Assembly (NCBI GenBank): GCA_001931905.2 | Contig: MSJI02000753.1 | Location: 38,078 to 102,077 of the forward strand | Direction of reading: 5' to 3' | From: Cladosporium sp. IMV 00045 | Lineage: Eukaryota > Ascomycota > Dothideomycetes > Cladosporiales > Cladosporiaceae | DNA: 64,000 bases | Shown here: one piece after another, positions 1-10,889 of the stretch | Numbering within the stretch: position 1 is the first letter of the stretch | How the letters are laid out: the number at the start of each line of letters is the position of its first letter | Translations under genes and position numbers: made by a program | Notes under the pieces: model-generated | What the model was told of the DNA's origin: nothing | Database searches by the model: none | What the model saw: only the letters and a program-made list of their open reading frames with translations

Positions 1-1134
1 TGATTGGGAGACCATTTCAGGCCGTAGTGGTCTCTGGTAGTCGTGGACGCGCTGCTGGGAGATGCGCTGTCTGCTGAATCAAAAGACGGTATACGTTCGC
101 CACCAGCAGGGGATGGTCTAGCGACTCCATTGGTAATCAGGGGCTCAGGGCGTGGTTTGGATACAGCCGCAGGATCTGCATCGTTGCTCTTTGCGCCCCA
201 AATACTGTTCCAGACGCCGCTCACCCTGTTTGCGAGCCAATTTCCGGAGCTATTTGGTCGGGAGTCGGGAGCGAAGCTCTGGTATCGATTCAAGCATTCC
301 TGGGCCCTTTGTCCTTCGGGATATCCGGCCTCGGTGGCCAAAGTCGCTCGCTGGAACCAATTGATTGCAATTCGGGATGGCGCGGCAGCCTTCGGGTCAT
401 GGTAAGTGTACCCAATGTAGAAGCAGCAGCGGCCTACAAGGGCATCGCCTGCGTCGTTGTCGCGAGCAAAGTCCAGAGCTGCCTGTGCGATCGTTCTGGC
501 TTCGAGACGGGCCTCTCTGTGGAGGTGAAGGCCCTTTCAGAAGGAGCAATGCAGGCAGTAGGCGAATTTGAATCTTCAACGTCAATAAGGTCTGTTCTGT
601 CGTGAGAGGTGGTGAAGGCTTAGCGGGCGACGATTTGGCTGACGCAGTTGGAGATCTGGTAGAAGTGGTCAAGGGTATTTGCTGTTTGCTCTTGATGGCT
701 TGTTGCGTGGCTCCAAATGCCTTCCTTTGTGCCATCGAGCTTTCTGGAGATTCGGTGAGAGGAATTCGATGCTTGCTTCGTACTACTTGTTGTACGGCTC
801 CGGGTTCATCACTGTCTTTGGAGTCGGATCCAGATTTTTCGCGTGTTCGACCAGATCCTGTGGCGCTTGTGGATGCGTATTCGGGACTTTGTTCAGGCGG
901 TGTCGGATATGCTGCGGCGGCGCTCTCATCATTCAAAGCGGTTGTTCGTTCGCGTTCCAAGTCTGCCCTGGCCTTATTGTACTTACGACCAGAATTTTCG
1001 ATCCTGTCATTCTTCCGCCGGATGATGGAGTCAAATTTGTCCAGGAAATTTGGATCAAGAGATTCCAGTTCGCGTCGAAAGTCGGGGATGTTCCCTGCGA
1101 TCCTTCGGAGGGAGCGTCGCTCTGCCCGGCAGTG
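1..1134 (-). CDS. Unrecognised gene, cut by the left window edge
   Basis: An open frame runs from 1134 to about 581 and, after a predicted 64-nt intron (580-517, donor gttgaa, acceptor ctccacag), continues without a stop from 516 to the left edge. The intron join is phase-consistent (phase 2). The first exon encodes a charged helical segment (RRELESLDPNFLDKF, then RRKNDRIENSGRKYNKA) followed by Ser/Pro-rich sequence. The second encodes a compact alpha-helical stretch (ARTIAQAALDFARDND, then a Cys-Cys-Phe-Tyr motif) and a Ser/Pro-rich tail. I do not recognise the family. The 5' end is unresolved: frame 1134 is preceded by a stop, so an upstream exon must join at or near 1135. A candidate frame at about 1190-1350 is protein-like but I could not find a good donor. 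Broken or mis-joined remains possible. Confidence 0.42.
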
Positions 1135-1700
1135 CTACGCCGCGAACTTTTGTGGGCCATATTAGAAACCGAGTTGGCTACAAGGCCGTGGATTGTGTCC
1201 TCGGAATATCTGGAGTGTCATAGAGATCATGAAGTGCATGACAGGAGACATTGGCAAGTGAAATTCTTTGTTTGAACGTAAACTGCTGAACGGATGCGGC
1301 GACATTGTGGGCTTTGACAAAGAAGTTTGGGAACTCGCCAACTGATTTGACTTTGGAGGACCTATGGTTACGTCAATAACAAAGAAGGACAGCCGTCGAG
1401 AGTGCGAATGAGATGGTAGATTGTGCTGCCGCAAACCCTGGCCAAGGGAGCAGATTTCGATGCGGAAGACAAAGGCCCCGATCGTAAACACCAGCACTGT
1501 GAAGCCGCTTAGTCATCTAAAGGCCAATGAAGTAGCCGTAGATAACATGTTGTATGGGACGCTCCTCGGTAGTACAGAATATGAGACGAATAAAATTATT
1601 CCGATCCGCATTCTTGACATTTCTGGCATAGAACACACGAGACCGTGTCTATCAAATTTATAAAGTAATATCTACGAAAAGTCAGCCGTCTCTGAAGACA
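1135..1700. other. Intergenic or 5' exon region, unresolved
   Basis: The minus strand at about 1190-1350 reads as protein-like sequence (containing KAHNVAASVQQFTFKQR and HDLYDTPDIPR), then meets a stop. It may be the 5' exon of the gene at 1-1134, but no convincing splice donor of the right phase was found. Nothing else was seen. Confidence 0.3.
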
Positions 1701-3030
1701 TCATCTAGCCTTCTTGCTCGCAGAGCCGTTGGCCGCGCTCGCCATCTTCTTCCTCTGGTTGGGCAGCCTCCAGCTCGTCTCCCATCCGTAAAGAGCGCCG
1801 CTGCCGAATACCAAGAAAGAGCCAAGCACCATCAACGGGCTCAATTCGTGTCCGAAAAGGAACGTGCTAAGGATGAAGCTCACGAGCTTCCTGATGTTTA
1901 GCACGATCGTGACCGTGACGGCCGAAGACTTGGCGGAGAGCAAGTTGACGCCGGAAATGCACGCCAGCTGCATCCATGCGTTGAGGAAGAGGAACAGTAC
2001 GCCTTGGGGCATGGCTTCGGCGGTGGACAAGGCTCCTGCCAAGATCGAGTCTGTTGCTGATAGTCCAGTCATGCTTTCGTAGGGCTTGTAATAGGTAAGG
2101 TCCAGCGCGGGTGTATCGGCAAGACGAGACCATTGCCCTTGCAGAGTTCCTGTGATAGGGAAGAAGAGCGGCAGCGCAAGGAAATGCGAGTAGAACAGGT
2201 TCTCGGTCCAGCTGGCGCCGTAGGCCGCGTAGGTGTCCTCGACGTAGGCGCCCATATAAGCCGAAAGACTTTGCGCGATGAGAAGAATGAGCAGTCCAGT
2301 CGTGAATTCGGCACTCGAAGCCTCTGATTCGACTTTCATGGTTTTGCCCTTTGATCATGTCAGCCATCCGCATCTGCTTGATTGATCGACACGCAGGTGT
2401 TCATACCTTGCTCAAGGAATCCGCCCAAGCAGCGACCAACACGCCAACGGTCAGCAGAGCCACGCTTCCGACCTGCAGCTTTGAGTATCGCTTTCCTCTC
2501 GCAACACCAGCCAACATCGTCGTAACGCTTCCGAAGCTGCGCAAGATGATGTGCACGGGCACGGAGATGTTGAAGGCGAAAGCCCAATTGTTTAGCATGT
2601 TGATACTATAGAACAAAAAGGCAATATACGCCCAGCGTGCCATGGGTACGCTTGCTTTGCCATTGCTATTCCGACTGCTAGCCGCAAGCAGAGGGGCCGG
2701 GCTAGCAACCACGCTGATGAAGGCGAATTGAAGGAATGTAATCAGTAAACCTGTGTGGAGACTTGTCAGACCGGTGTTGTCTCCCGTGAATTACATGCAA
2801 GCGCTCAGAATCATACCACTGTCTGGCTCACACCTGTTGTCGATAGATTAGCCTTGATCAATTCCCCATGAGGCAATCACACGAACCTGATGATCCCTTC
2901 CAATGCGAAGACCTGCATGATGTCAGTGGTGAGACTGGGCTTATAATCAGACGATGAATCGCATTACATTACTGCAGCATCCGCCGAAGATGAGGCCGAC
3001 GATGCTCACTGGCATCAAGACCGCCGCCAT
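1701..3030 (-). CDS. YEA4: Nucleotide-sugar transporter, UDP-GlcNAc type (YEA4/SLC35B4 family)
   Basis: This is a multi-pass Golgi/ER antiporter of the SLC35B4/Yea4 family, which is known to move UDP-GlcNAc (some members UDP-xylose) into the secretory lumen in exchange for UMP. Five predicted exons (3030-2968, 2912-2887, 2833-2817, 2750-2407, 2348-1701) join in phase to about 365 aa, the family's usual length. Visible landmarks are the N-terminal GGCCSNVFALE segment, EPDSGLLITFLQF, the NNWAFAFNISVPVHIILRS core signature, and the second-half ENLFYSHFLALPLF signature. The last intron (2406-2349) ends in AAAG with a CTGAC branch site. Exons two and three are only 26 and 17 nt, so a simple ORF search misses the N-terminus. 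The Lys-rich C-terminus (KKMASAANGSASKKAR) could act in ER/Golgi retrieval. Substrate specificity is inferred from family only. Confidence 0.88.
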
Positions 3031-3526
3031 GTTCGGTAATCAGGCGGTTGGTCGTAAGAGGCAAGACTTGCAGCTCGCCAGAAAATCCCTAGCACGACCA
3101 AGAGTTATGTTCTCTTGAGAATTGTCGAATTTTTTGAAACCAGGCTTCCTCGCGAGATGATGCTGTGATGGTCAAGATCAGGAGTTGGAAACGTCGTCTT
3201 TGCTGCTGCGCGCGCTAGAGAAGCATGAAGGAAGGCTGAACGCTTGTTGGATCTGCAGCATCACACAATGTCGCTTCCAACATTGGAGGCATGAAAAATT
3301 CACTCATATCCAAACGAGTCTCAGGATGATAGAAAAAGACAATCGAAATGCATAAATGCAACTGACAAATGTGGTTTCATTCATTTAGAATGGCAAATCA
3401 TGAAACTCGATTATAGATGCCTCAGTCATCACTTTTGGCGGAAGCTCCGAGGTTCTGTGAATTGATGATGCTTGACGCGAGAAACACCATACATTTGGTT
3501 CAACACTCAGGATACCAGGACACAAC
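3031..3526. other. Intergenic, divergent promoter region
   Basis: This lies between the minus-strand transporter and plus-strand COQ3, so it holds both 5' regions. No further gene was seen. Confidence 0.5.
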
Positions 3527-4441
3527 ATGCCCACCATGAGGCCAAATTCCCTTCTCTCATTGCCCGCCTCTCTCCGAAGACTCGTTGCGACACAGCCTTT
3601 GGTTCGTGCCATTGTCAATGGTCCTTCACTTCACTCTTCCTCGACTCGAAGCCATTCTACACACTCCAACACCAATGCTGGAAGCTCTGTCAACGAGACG
3701 GAAGTCTCGCACTTCAACACACTTGCCTCATCATGGTGGGATCCTCATGGATCAAGCAGGTTGCTCCATCTCATGAACCAGCACCGGCACCCGTTCATCA
3801 ACCGCTGCTTGAGCACTGCACCGCCTCTTCCTTCCAACTATAAGCGCAAATATCTCGACATTGGCTGCGGAGGTGGTATCTTCGCCGAATCTGCCGCGAG
3901 ACTACCTACAACACACTCCGTTACTGCCGTGGACCCGACCCCCGAAGTCATTGCCGTCGCAAAACGACACCAGCGAACCGACCCTCTCCTCATGGAGCCT
4001 GGCCGCCTTACCTACCACAACATCCCCATTGAATCGCTCCCTCTACCCACCACGCCCGCCGAAGGCTTCGACATTGTTTCTCTCTTCGAAGTCGTTGAAC
4101 ATATCCAACAGCCTGCGCCATTCCTGCGCTCTATTCTGCAGCATCTGAAGCCCGGCGGCTGGTTCATTGGATCAACCATTGCACGTACGGGGACGAGCTG
4201 GTTCACCACGAAGTTCATGGCTGAGGAGGTCTTGAAGATGGTGCCAAGGGGAACACATGAGTGGAGTCAATACATCCAGCCGCACGAGATGAAGGCTTGG
4301 GCCGACAAGCAACCGGATCTGGAGAACTGGCAGACAATGGGTGTTGTGTATGTGCCAGGTTTGGGCTGGAAAGAGGTGGACGGCAGTGAGAGCTGGGGCA
4401 ACTATTTCTTCGCTGTCAGAAAGAAGAGCCTGGAGGTGTAA
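3527..4441 (+). CDS. COQ3: Ubiquinone biosynthesis O-methyltransferase, mitochondrial
   Basis: A single-exon gene of 304 aa. Coq3 methylates two ring hydroxyls of ubiquinone precursors using S-adenosylmethionine, in the mitochondrial matrix CoQ synthome. Residues 1-45 are rich in Arg, Ser and Leu and lack acids, as in a mitochondrial targeting peptide. Next come the family's N-terminal signature (EVSHFNTLASSWWDP), the SAM motif I (YLDIGCGGGIFAES), the acidic ribose-binding position (VTAVDPT), FDIVSLFEVVEHI, and LKPGGWFIGSTIART. Length fits fungal and animal COQ3. The start was chosen at 3527; a second Met three codons later is equally usable. No damage is visible. Confidence 0.95.
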   Translation: MPTMRPNSLLSLPASLRRLVATQPLVRAIVNGPSLHSSSTRSHSTHSNTNAGSSVNETEVSHFNTLASSWWDPHGSSRLLHLMNQHRHPFINRCLSTAPPLPSNYKRKYLDIGCGGGIFAESAARLPTTHSVTAVDPTPEVIAVAKRHQRTDPLLMEPGRLTYHNIPIESLPLPTTPAEGFDIVSLFEVVEHIQQPAPFLRSILQHLKPGGWFIGSTIARTGTSWFTTKFMAEEVLKMVPRGTHEWSQYIQPHEMKAWADKQPDLENWQTMGVVYVPGLGWKEVDGSESWGNYFFAVRKKSLEV

Positions 4442-4672
4442 AAATACTGCGGGATCAATTTCCAAAGACTACAATGGAGGCGGTAATTCACTGGATCTAG
4501 AGAAAAGAGGACAACATCTGTACTACTAACGGCACTTGCAATCTTAAGATCTGCTCAGAGCATCCGTAATCGCGCTCATGTCTATCGCCTGCTTCCCAAA
4601 CCCTTCGAATGCCATTTCCCTGGCTACTATCATTCTCTGCGAAAGCTAAACCTTCACGCCTTGGCCTGCACT

Positions 4673-5704
4673 TTACGCCCTCCCACCATCTCTTCCGCGA
4701 TAAAACCCTTCCATCTCGGCCCTCTGCTCTCGCCACAAGCTCTTCAAGAACGGATCATGGCTTCCATCGCCATCCCAATACTTTGCATGAAAACTCCGCG
4801 CTCCGCCTTGGTAGTCTCTCTCCGTCGGCCAATTCACATTCCAATTATACCACAGCGGCTTCCACGGCATATTGCCATCCCAGCGATGTGCATAGTTCAG
4901 CAAGTTCTGCTCAGGAAACCCAGGATCAAAGCGACCAGGCAGCTTAAGGAGCGACACGTAGTAGTCGAAAAGCACCTTTGAAGGCGTGAAGACGAAGAAG
5001 CCACAGTTGAGGTAGTTCGAGTCCGTCGGCGGTGGATACGGATGGTCGTATCCGAAGAGATCGGCATGCGTTGCTAGCATGTAGGTCCGTGGTAGCGCCC
5101 CTTCGTCCTCCTTCACTTGGTCCAGGTTCGTCAGCGTCGGCTGCGTCAGCGTCGCTTCGTCAAAGAACACCCCGTCCAAAGGCGCGGTGACCAAGTGGTC
5201 GGCGTCGATAAACAGAATTTTGCTCCACTCGGTCATCTGGAACAGACGCAGCTTGGCCATCACATCAGCCCAACGTGCTGTGCCAGGGCGCACCCAGTCG
5301 GCCTCAAGCTTATCCACGACGCGGATCAGGGCTCCATCTTTCGCCAACCGCTCACGCTTGCTCTTCGCCACGTCTTCGGTGCAAAGCACGATGAAAGGGA
5401 TGGAGTTGTTCGTCCCTGCGCTGCGGGAGTGTAGCAGTTGGTACGCCAGCACTCGTGCACCGAGGTAGTAGCCATCATCGTCATCGTTGGGGACCTCGCC
5501 TTCTTTTGTTTCGAAGGTGGTCGCGGCCAAAAACGTCGCGAAAGCGACTTTTGGCGAGTTTACGCCGCCTTGATGGCTCCTGACACTGCCAGGTACGCCA
5601 GGAATATACGAGTTCCAGTGAGACGACTTTATGGTGAGCGTGATGAGAGCCGAGGCGAGGAAGAGGAAGATGAAAATCGCGACGGTGCGCGGATTTGTCG
5701 CCAT
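4673..5704 (-). CDS. Glycosyltransferase family 8, type II membrane protein
   Basis: Single exon, 343 aa. Residues 8-26 form one hydrophobic segment after a short basic N-terminus, which fits a type II Golgi/ER signal anchor. The catalytic domain starts near residue 50 (KVAFATFLAATT) and carries the GT8 Asp-x-Asp metal/nucleotide-sugar motif in ILFIDADHLV (about 167-169), the NYLNCGFFVF block that follows it in glycogenin-like enzymes, and a C-terminal FHAKYWDG block. GT8 enzymes transfer glucose, galactose or GlcNAc from UDP-sugars with retention. The membrane anchor makes classic cytosolic glycogenin unlikely and suggests a lumenal acceptor. The acceptor and sugar cannot be told from sequence. 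It is transcribed away from the NACHT-ankyrin gene at 6407. Confidence 0.85.
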   Translation of the reverse strand: MATNPRTVAIFIFLFLASALITLTIKSSHWNSYIPGVPGSVRSHQGGVNSPKVAFATFLAATTFETKEGEVPNDDDDGYYLGARVLAYQLLHSRSAGTNNSIPFIVLCTEDVAKSKRERLAKDGALIRVVDKLEADWVRPGTARWADVMAKLRLFQMTEWSKILFIDADHLVTAPLDGVFFDEATLTQPTLTNLDQVKEDEGALPRTYMLATHADLFGYDHPYPPPTDSNYLNCGFFVFTPSKVLFDYYVSLLKLPGRFDPGFPEQNLLNYAHRWDGNMPWKPLWYNWNVNWPTERDYQGGARSFHAKYWDGDGSHDPFLKSLWREQRAEMEGFYRGRDGGRA

Positions 5705-6406
5705 GATTGACGTAGCCGCTTACTGCGAAGGATACTAGCAATGGAATCACTTTCCAAAGAAGCTCATGTTTCCTACAGTGATCTTGTTGCGACGTGGACT
5801 TTTACGCGCCCTTGCACTAAAGTCTTGCGCGTCGCCACGAATGGCACGCAAGGGGTTTTGTGTCGCTGTCTCAAGAATTGAGAGACATTCTTACCATTTA
5901 CGGCCATCGTCTCTATATTGGGATTGAATTCGGTTTGGTTTGTCGCCTACATGGCCTTTAAGAAATAGCGTGGTTGTGTGGCTTTCGGTCAGGGTTGCCC
6001 GATCTGGTTTCACTGACTACAGTTTGGTTTGAGGATAAGAGACACCAACTTGCGCCGCCCTGATTATGGCGCGCGGTTTGTCCTACTGATATGGCTCTTT
6101 CCGTGGAAAGTACGTTTGGCATGATCCTCACATGAGTACCCCAAATTTCTAATCTCCTGGAGAATCTCGGCTTCATTAGTTGATAGCAGCACCGACATTG
6201 AGCTTTGTTCGCGCTGCCGCCACTTAAAGCTCTATGTATGCAGTGAGCTACCTCGTTGTACCATCCACAAGCGTAATGCTGCATACGCGAGGCCGCCTCC
6301 GGCTCAGCCTCGTGGGCAAGCGGGTTGTCAGCTCTCTTCCTCTTGCCTGGCGACAATGCTCACACCAAGCAAATCATTCTTGTAACGTCATTTCATTCAT
6401 ATAAAT
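5705..6406. other. Intergenic, divergent promoter region
   Basis: 5' regions of the GT8 gene and the NACHT-ankyrin gene. A minus-strand open frame of 132 codons (6356-5958) was considered; its composition is not protein-like and no family is recognisable, so it is not called. Confidence 0.4.
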
Positions 6407-9400
6407 ATGGCCGAGGTGGCAGCCTGTGCAATTGGAATCGCTTCTTTCGGGTAGGTGTGATCAGCGAGATGGAGATGCTGGGAATAATATGCTGACAGGC
6501 TATTCTTCTCATGAACAGCATACAAGTATGCCAGGGCCTCCTCGCATACTATGCCGACTGGCATGACTACAAGTCGAACTTTAGCAGCACATACGGCTCG
6601 ATCGAGGAGCTCAGCAGGACTCTGATTCTTCTCAAGAGCTCACTGAATCGGCAAAATCTGGACAAAGCAAGAGTTGATCAGGTCAAAAAATGCCTAGAAT
6701 CATGTACGGAAAATCTGACACAGCTCTCTAAGAGCTCTGGGAAGCTACAAGAATACCACAGACCGAAAGGGTTGCGACAGATTTCATGGGCTGAAGTGCA
6801 ACGAATCTGGTACCCTTTCAAGAAGAGGACCTTGGACAAGCTGCAAACGAACGTTTCCACAGCACAACAACGATTGAACCTTGCACTACAGGTGCTTCAG
6901 CTTGATGTCAGTGCTGGATCGCATGAGGTTCTCACCGGCCTTGAGAAGTCCACTGCCCGACTCACAATTTCTGTGGCGCAAATAGCAGCACAAAACCAGC
7001 AATTGCTTGACAGCCAGTACTCTGACGATTTCCTCAAGATCGTCAAGTGGCTCTCACCTCCAGATCCATGGATCAACCATGCATCAGCACGCAAAGCCCA
7101 CGACAGTCAAACGGGAAGCTGGTTAGTCCAATCTGCTACCTTTCGCAAGTGGAAGCTCGGCGATATTCAAAATGTCTGGTTGCACGGAAAAGCGGGCTGC
7201 GGAAAGACTATCCTCTGCTACACAGCGATCGAGGACATGCGCTCGCGTTGCCAGAGCGATCCAAACGTTGGCCTCGCGATATTCTACTTCTCTTTCTCCG
7301 ACGATCGCAAGCAAACACTGGTGGATTTGCTGCGCTCATTGGTTGCTCAGCTTGGACAGAAAGAGCCTGCCCTTTCTATGCTTCGCCAGATGTCTGAAAG
7401 CATGCCTGATAGGTCGCCAAGTTCGGAAGACTTTGAGAAGGTCTTGATGGCCTCCATCCAATCCTATGATCAAGTTTTCCTTTTCATAGACGCCCTCGAC
7501 GAATGCCCCGATCACCACAAAGACCGCGAGGATGTCCTTGAGTTCTTTGAGAGCTTAGCACACAACGCATCAAACATCAGGGTATTTTCGACAAGCCGGC
7601 ACGTCGACGCGATCAGCGAATCAATGAAGACAATCAGGGCTGAAACGATTTGTATTGACACTGCTGCTGTGAACGCGGACATCCAGATGTATGTTCACAA
7701 CGAGATGTCACGCGACCGCGTCCTCCGTCGGTTGAATTCGAAAACCCAGGACCTAATCGAGCACACATTCGCTGAGAAGGCCGATGGAATGTACGCATAG
7801 ATACCTTCCTTTAAGAAATGTTCAAGTGAAGCTGACCGACTTTGCCATGTAGGTTCAGGTGGGCAGACTGCCAACTCCAAGAGTTGAAGAAGCTCAAGTC
7901 CACGAAGCCAAACTACGTGCAGGAAGCACTTCATTCTCTTCCGGCGACACTAGATGACACTTACGCACGCATGCTGCGCGGTATCGGCGAAATGTACCAT
8001 GCGGAAGCTCTCACGCTACTACAGTGGCTCGCTTATGCGCGGTCTCCTCTACCACTCAACGAGCTCGTCGAGGCCGCCATGATAAATCCGCTTGACGAAG
8101 ACTGCATTGATCTCGATAATGTTGGAGAGCCAGAAGACGCGTTGAATATCTTATCTGGACTGGTCATAACTGAGGAAACCGAGTCAACGCTCGTGGACGA
8201 TCCCGACGCTCTGGCAAACCGGTGGGCAAACGTGTCTTCCTCACCTGGCCGTCTGAAGATACAGACAGACCTCCTTGACCCACCCACTCCTCCTCGCATT
8301 CGATCGTCGGTTGTCAAGGTCAAACTTGCGCACTTCTCCGTCAAAGAGTTCCTCGAGTCTGCACGCATCCGCAGCGGTGATGCAGCCTTGTTTCACCTCG
8401 ACCCTGGAAGATCGCACAGCTTTCTCACTCAATGCTGTCTTGCGTATTTGCTGCACTACAGTGCAAGCGAAAAGAAAAGATCGAGTCCAGAAGATCTCAA
8501 TATCTTTCCTTTGTTGAGGTACGCAGCTGACTCGTGGTTCTATCACTCTGCGCTTAAGCAGAGTGACGAGGTTAGCTATGAGCTCGCCTTCCTAGGGAAT
8601 GAAGATGCGGTTCAGGACTGGGATCTCGTACGCTCCTCTGACGACTCGATTATTAGGCGGTCCTTTGCTGTTCCACTCCCCGCAGTTGCCGCTATCTACT
8701 ATGCAAGCTTGCTCGGCCTACACAACGTAGTGGAAAAACTCATGGTAGGCAAGTCGACGTCATACGTACAAATGGACGCAAATACAACCGCCGTCCAGGC
8801 TGTCAACTCTTTCTGTTCGCCTACACAGGGCGTTGACGCAGGACATTTTTACGTCTGTTCCGCAAATGGAGGCGGTGTTGACATAAGCGGCGCAAGAAGC
8901 CATCTCGACGACGCTCTGCAAGCCGCTTCTTCCTCTGGCCATGAGCGCGTTGTCGCATCGTTGCTTTCAAAAGGTGCAAACGTCAACGCGGAAGCAGGCG
9001 AATGTTACAGTGCGCTGCTGGCGGCCGCTCTCCATGGTCACAAAAACGTGGTTGCACTGCTGCTGGACCAAGGCGCAAATGTGAATGCTGTCGATGAAAA
9101 TTGTCCTTACATCACTGCCCTTCAAGCTGCGTGCTCGCTAGGACGAAGAGACATCGTTGAGCTTCTGTTGAGACGAGGGGCAGACGCGAGCTTGATTGGG
9201 GGGGCACACGGCAGTGCGCTCTCTACCGCCTGTTTCTATGGACATCTGGACCTTGTCCCGATTCTGCTCGACAATGGCGCCGATTTGAATGCGCCTTGTA
9301 GTGACCAAGGCCCGGCGCTGTGCGTGGCGGTTGGTAACGGACAGTACAGTGTTGTGAAATTGCTGCTCGATGAAGGCGCAAACGTCAATTCTTTCGGCGA

Positions 9401-10490
9401 CCAAGGACCCGCTTTGCAGGTTGCTGTATGCCTCGGGCATGAGGACCTGACAAGCTTAATTTTAGACAAAGGCGCAGATATCAATGCCAGTGGATTGGGC
9501 GGCAGCGCGTTGCAAATTGCTTGCAAAAACGCTGATCTCAGAATTGCGGTTCTCCTCCTTGACCGTGGTGCGGACGTTAACGCCCAAGGACCAGATGGCA
9601 GTGCGTTATGCATTGCTGCTCGTGATGGCCTCACGAATTTGGTGAGACAATTACTTGAGCGTGGAGCCCAGGGACACCGTGACGATGCACTGCAATGTGC
9701 TGCCCATCACGGTCAAGTGGAGGTTGCGGAGCTACTCCTCGAACACGGGGCCAACATTCACGCCCAAGGCCCAGATCTTAAGGGCAATGCCCTACATCGG
9801 GCGGCCTCTCAAGGCCACATGGAGGTCGCAAGGCTACTACTCGAGCATGGAGCAGACATTGAGGCGCAGGTCGCTGGCAATAACGCCTTGCAGCGCGCTG
9901 CTAGGCATGGCCATCTTGAGGCTGTAAAGCTGTTACTCAAGTATGGTGGCGAAGTCAACGCCCGCAGTTCTGAGGGCAATGCCCTGTACGACGCGTCCTT
10001 CATGGGTCATGTGGAGGTCGCGAGACTACTGCTTGAGCATGGTGCGGACTTGCACAAACAGAGTCTTGAAGGTACTGCTCTGCACGGTGCATCAATGGGT
10101 ATTCATCCAGACGTTGTTGAGCTTCTGCTTGGATATGGTGCAGATGTCAATAGTCAGGGGCCTAAAGGCAGTGCGCTGCAACTTGCTTCACGAACAGGAA
10201 TGTGGTCCACCTGGAATATTGAAGGTACTTTGCAAGTTGTTAAGCTATTGCTCGAACATGGTGCGGACATCAATGCCGAAGGCCCCGAAAGTAGTGCATT
10301 GGAAGTTGTATCGGCAGAGGGCAACACCCAAGTCGCGGATCTACTGCTCGCACGTGGTGCGAAATCCAACGTCAAAGGCAGTGAGGACTTTAAATTGCAA
10401 CCCACATCTGCGGACGGACAAGCAGACCTTGCTCTTTATGCAAGTACCCTGGATTTATCTGATTCGCTTCTCAAGAGAATCATTCAGTAA
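6407..10490 (+). CDS. NACHT-ankyrin STAND protein (fungal NLR-like)
   Basis: Three predicted exons (6407-6450, 6519-7790, 7853-10490) join to 1317 aa. The 44-nt first exon gives MAEVAACAIGIASFG, the hydrophobic start of the HeLo-like N-terminal domain of fungal STAND proteins. The intron at 6451 has a CTGAC branch site; that at 7791 is GTACGC...TAG. The NACHT NTPase domain has a P-loop GKAGCGKT (about 237-244), Walker B VFLFIDALDE (about 333) and STSRH sensor-like motif. A winged-helix-like region follows (about 465-510), then the conserved LAHFSVKEFL motif (about 594). About 15 ankyrin repeats fill residues 790-1290, each built on a GH-x-VV-x-LLL-x-GAxVNA pattern. Such proteins act in fungal non-self recognition and heterokaryon incompatibility, with the repeats sensing and the N-terminus signalling. 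The ligand is unknown. Reading frame is intact throughout. Confidence 0.92.
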
Positions 10491-10889
10491 AGAGTGCGAT
10501 CTTGCCTAGGTAACGAAAATCTAGATGACACTCTAACGAGCCATTTTCAGGCATCTGGAAATACCTTGTTCTTATCCCTGATCCCGATTTGATGCTACAT
10601 CTTAGACTGAACGCTGCCTTACTTCTGTGCACATGCATACCTGCTTAGGAGAATGCCCCGATACGACCATGCCTCTGTGCACCACGTAGACGTCTCAAAT
10701 TCAAGGGCGCACAAGGGGACTGGAGACGATCACCTAGAAATTCAAGGGAAAAGTGAGTGAACGCGTCAGCGTATGATCATAAGCCATTTTATCATTTGCA
10801 GTTCTGAGTACTGCAACAAAGTGTCCAAGAATGAACACAGCATATCCTGAAGCACAGCGAAAGAGGAAACGCAACGAAGTGGTCCCACC
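10491..10889. other. Intergenic, 3' regions of convergent genes
   Basis: Lies between the ends of two convergent genes. No gene or RNA seen. Confidence 0.5.

Noticed and set aside
5958..6356. 132-codon minus-strand open frame between GT8 and the NACHT gene
   Set aside because: No homology-like pattern and mixed composition; it sits in a divergent promoter region.
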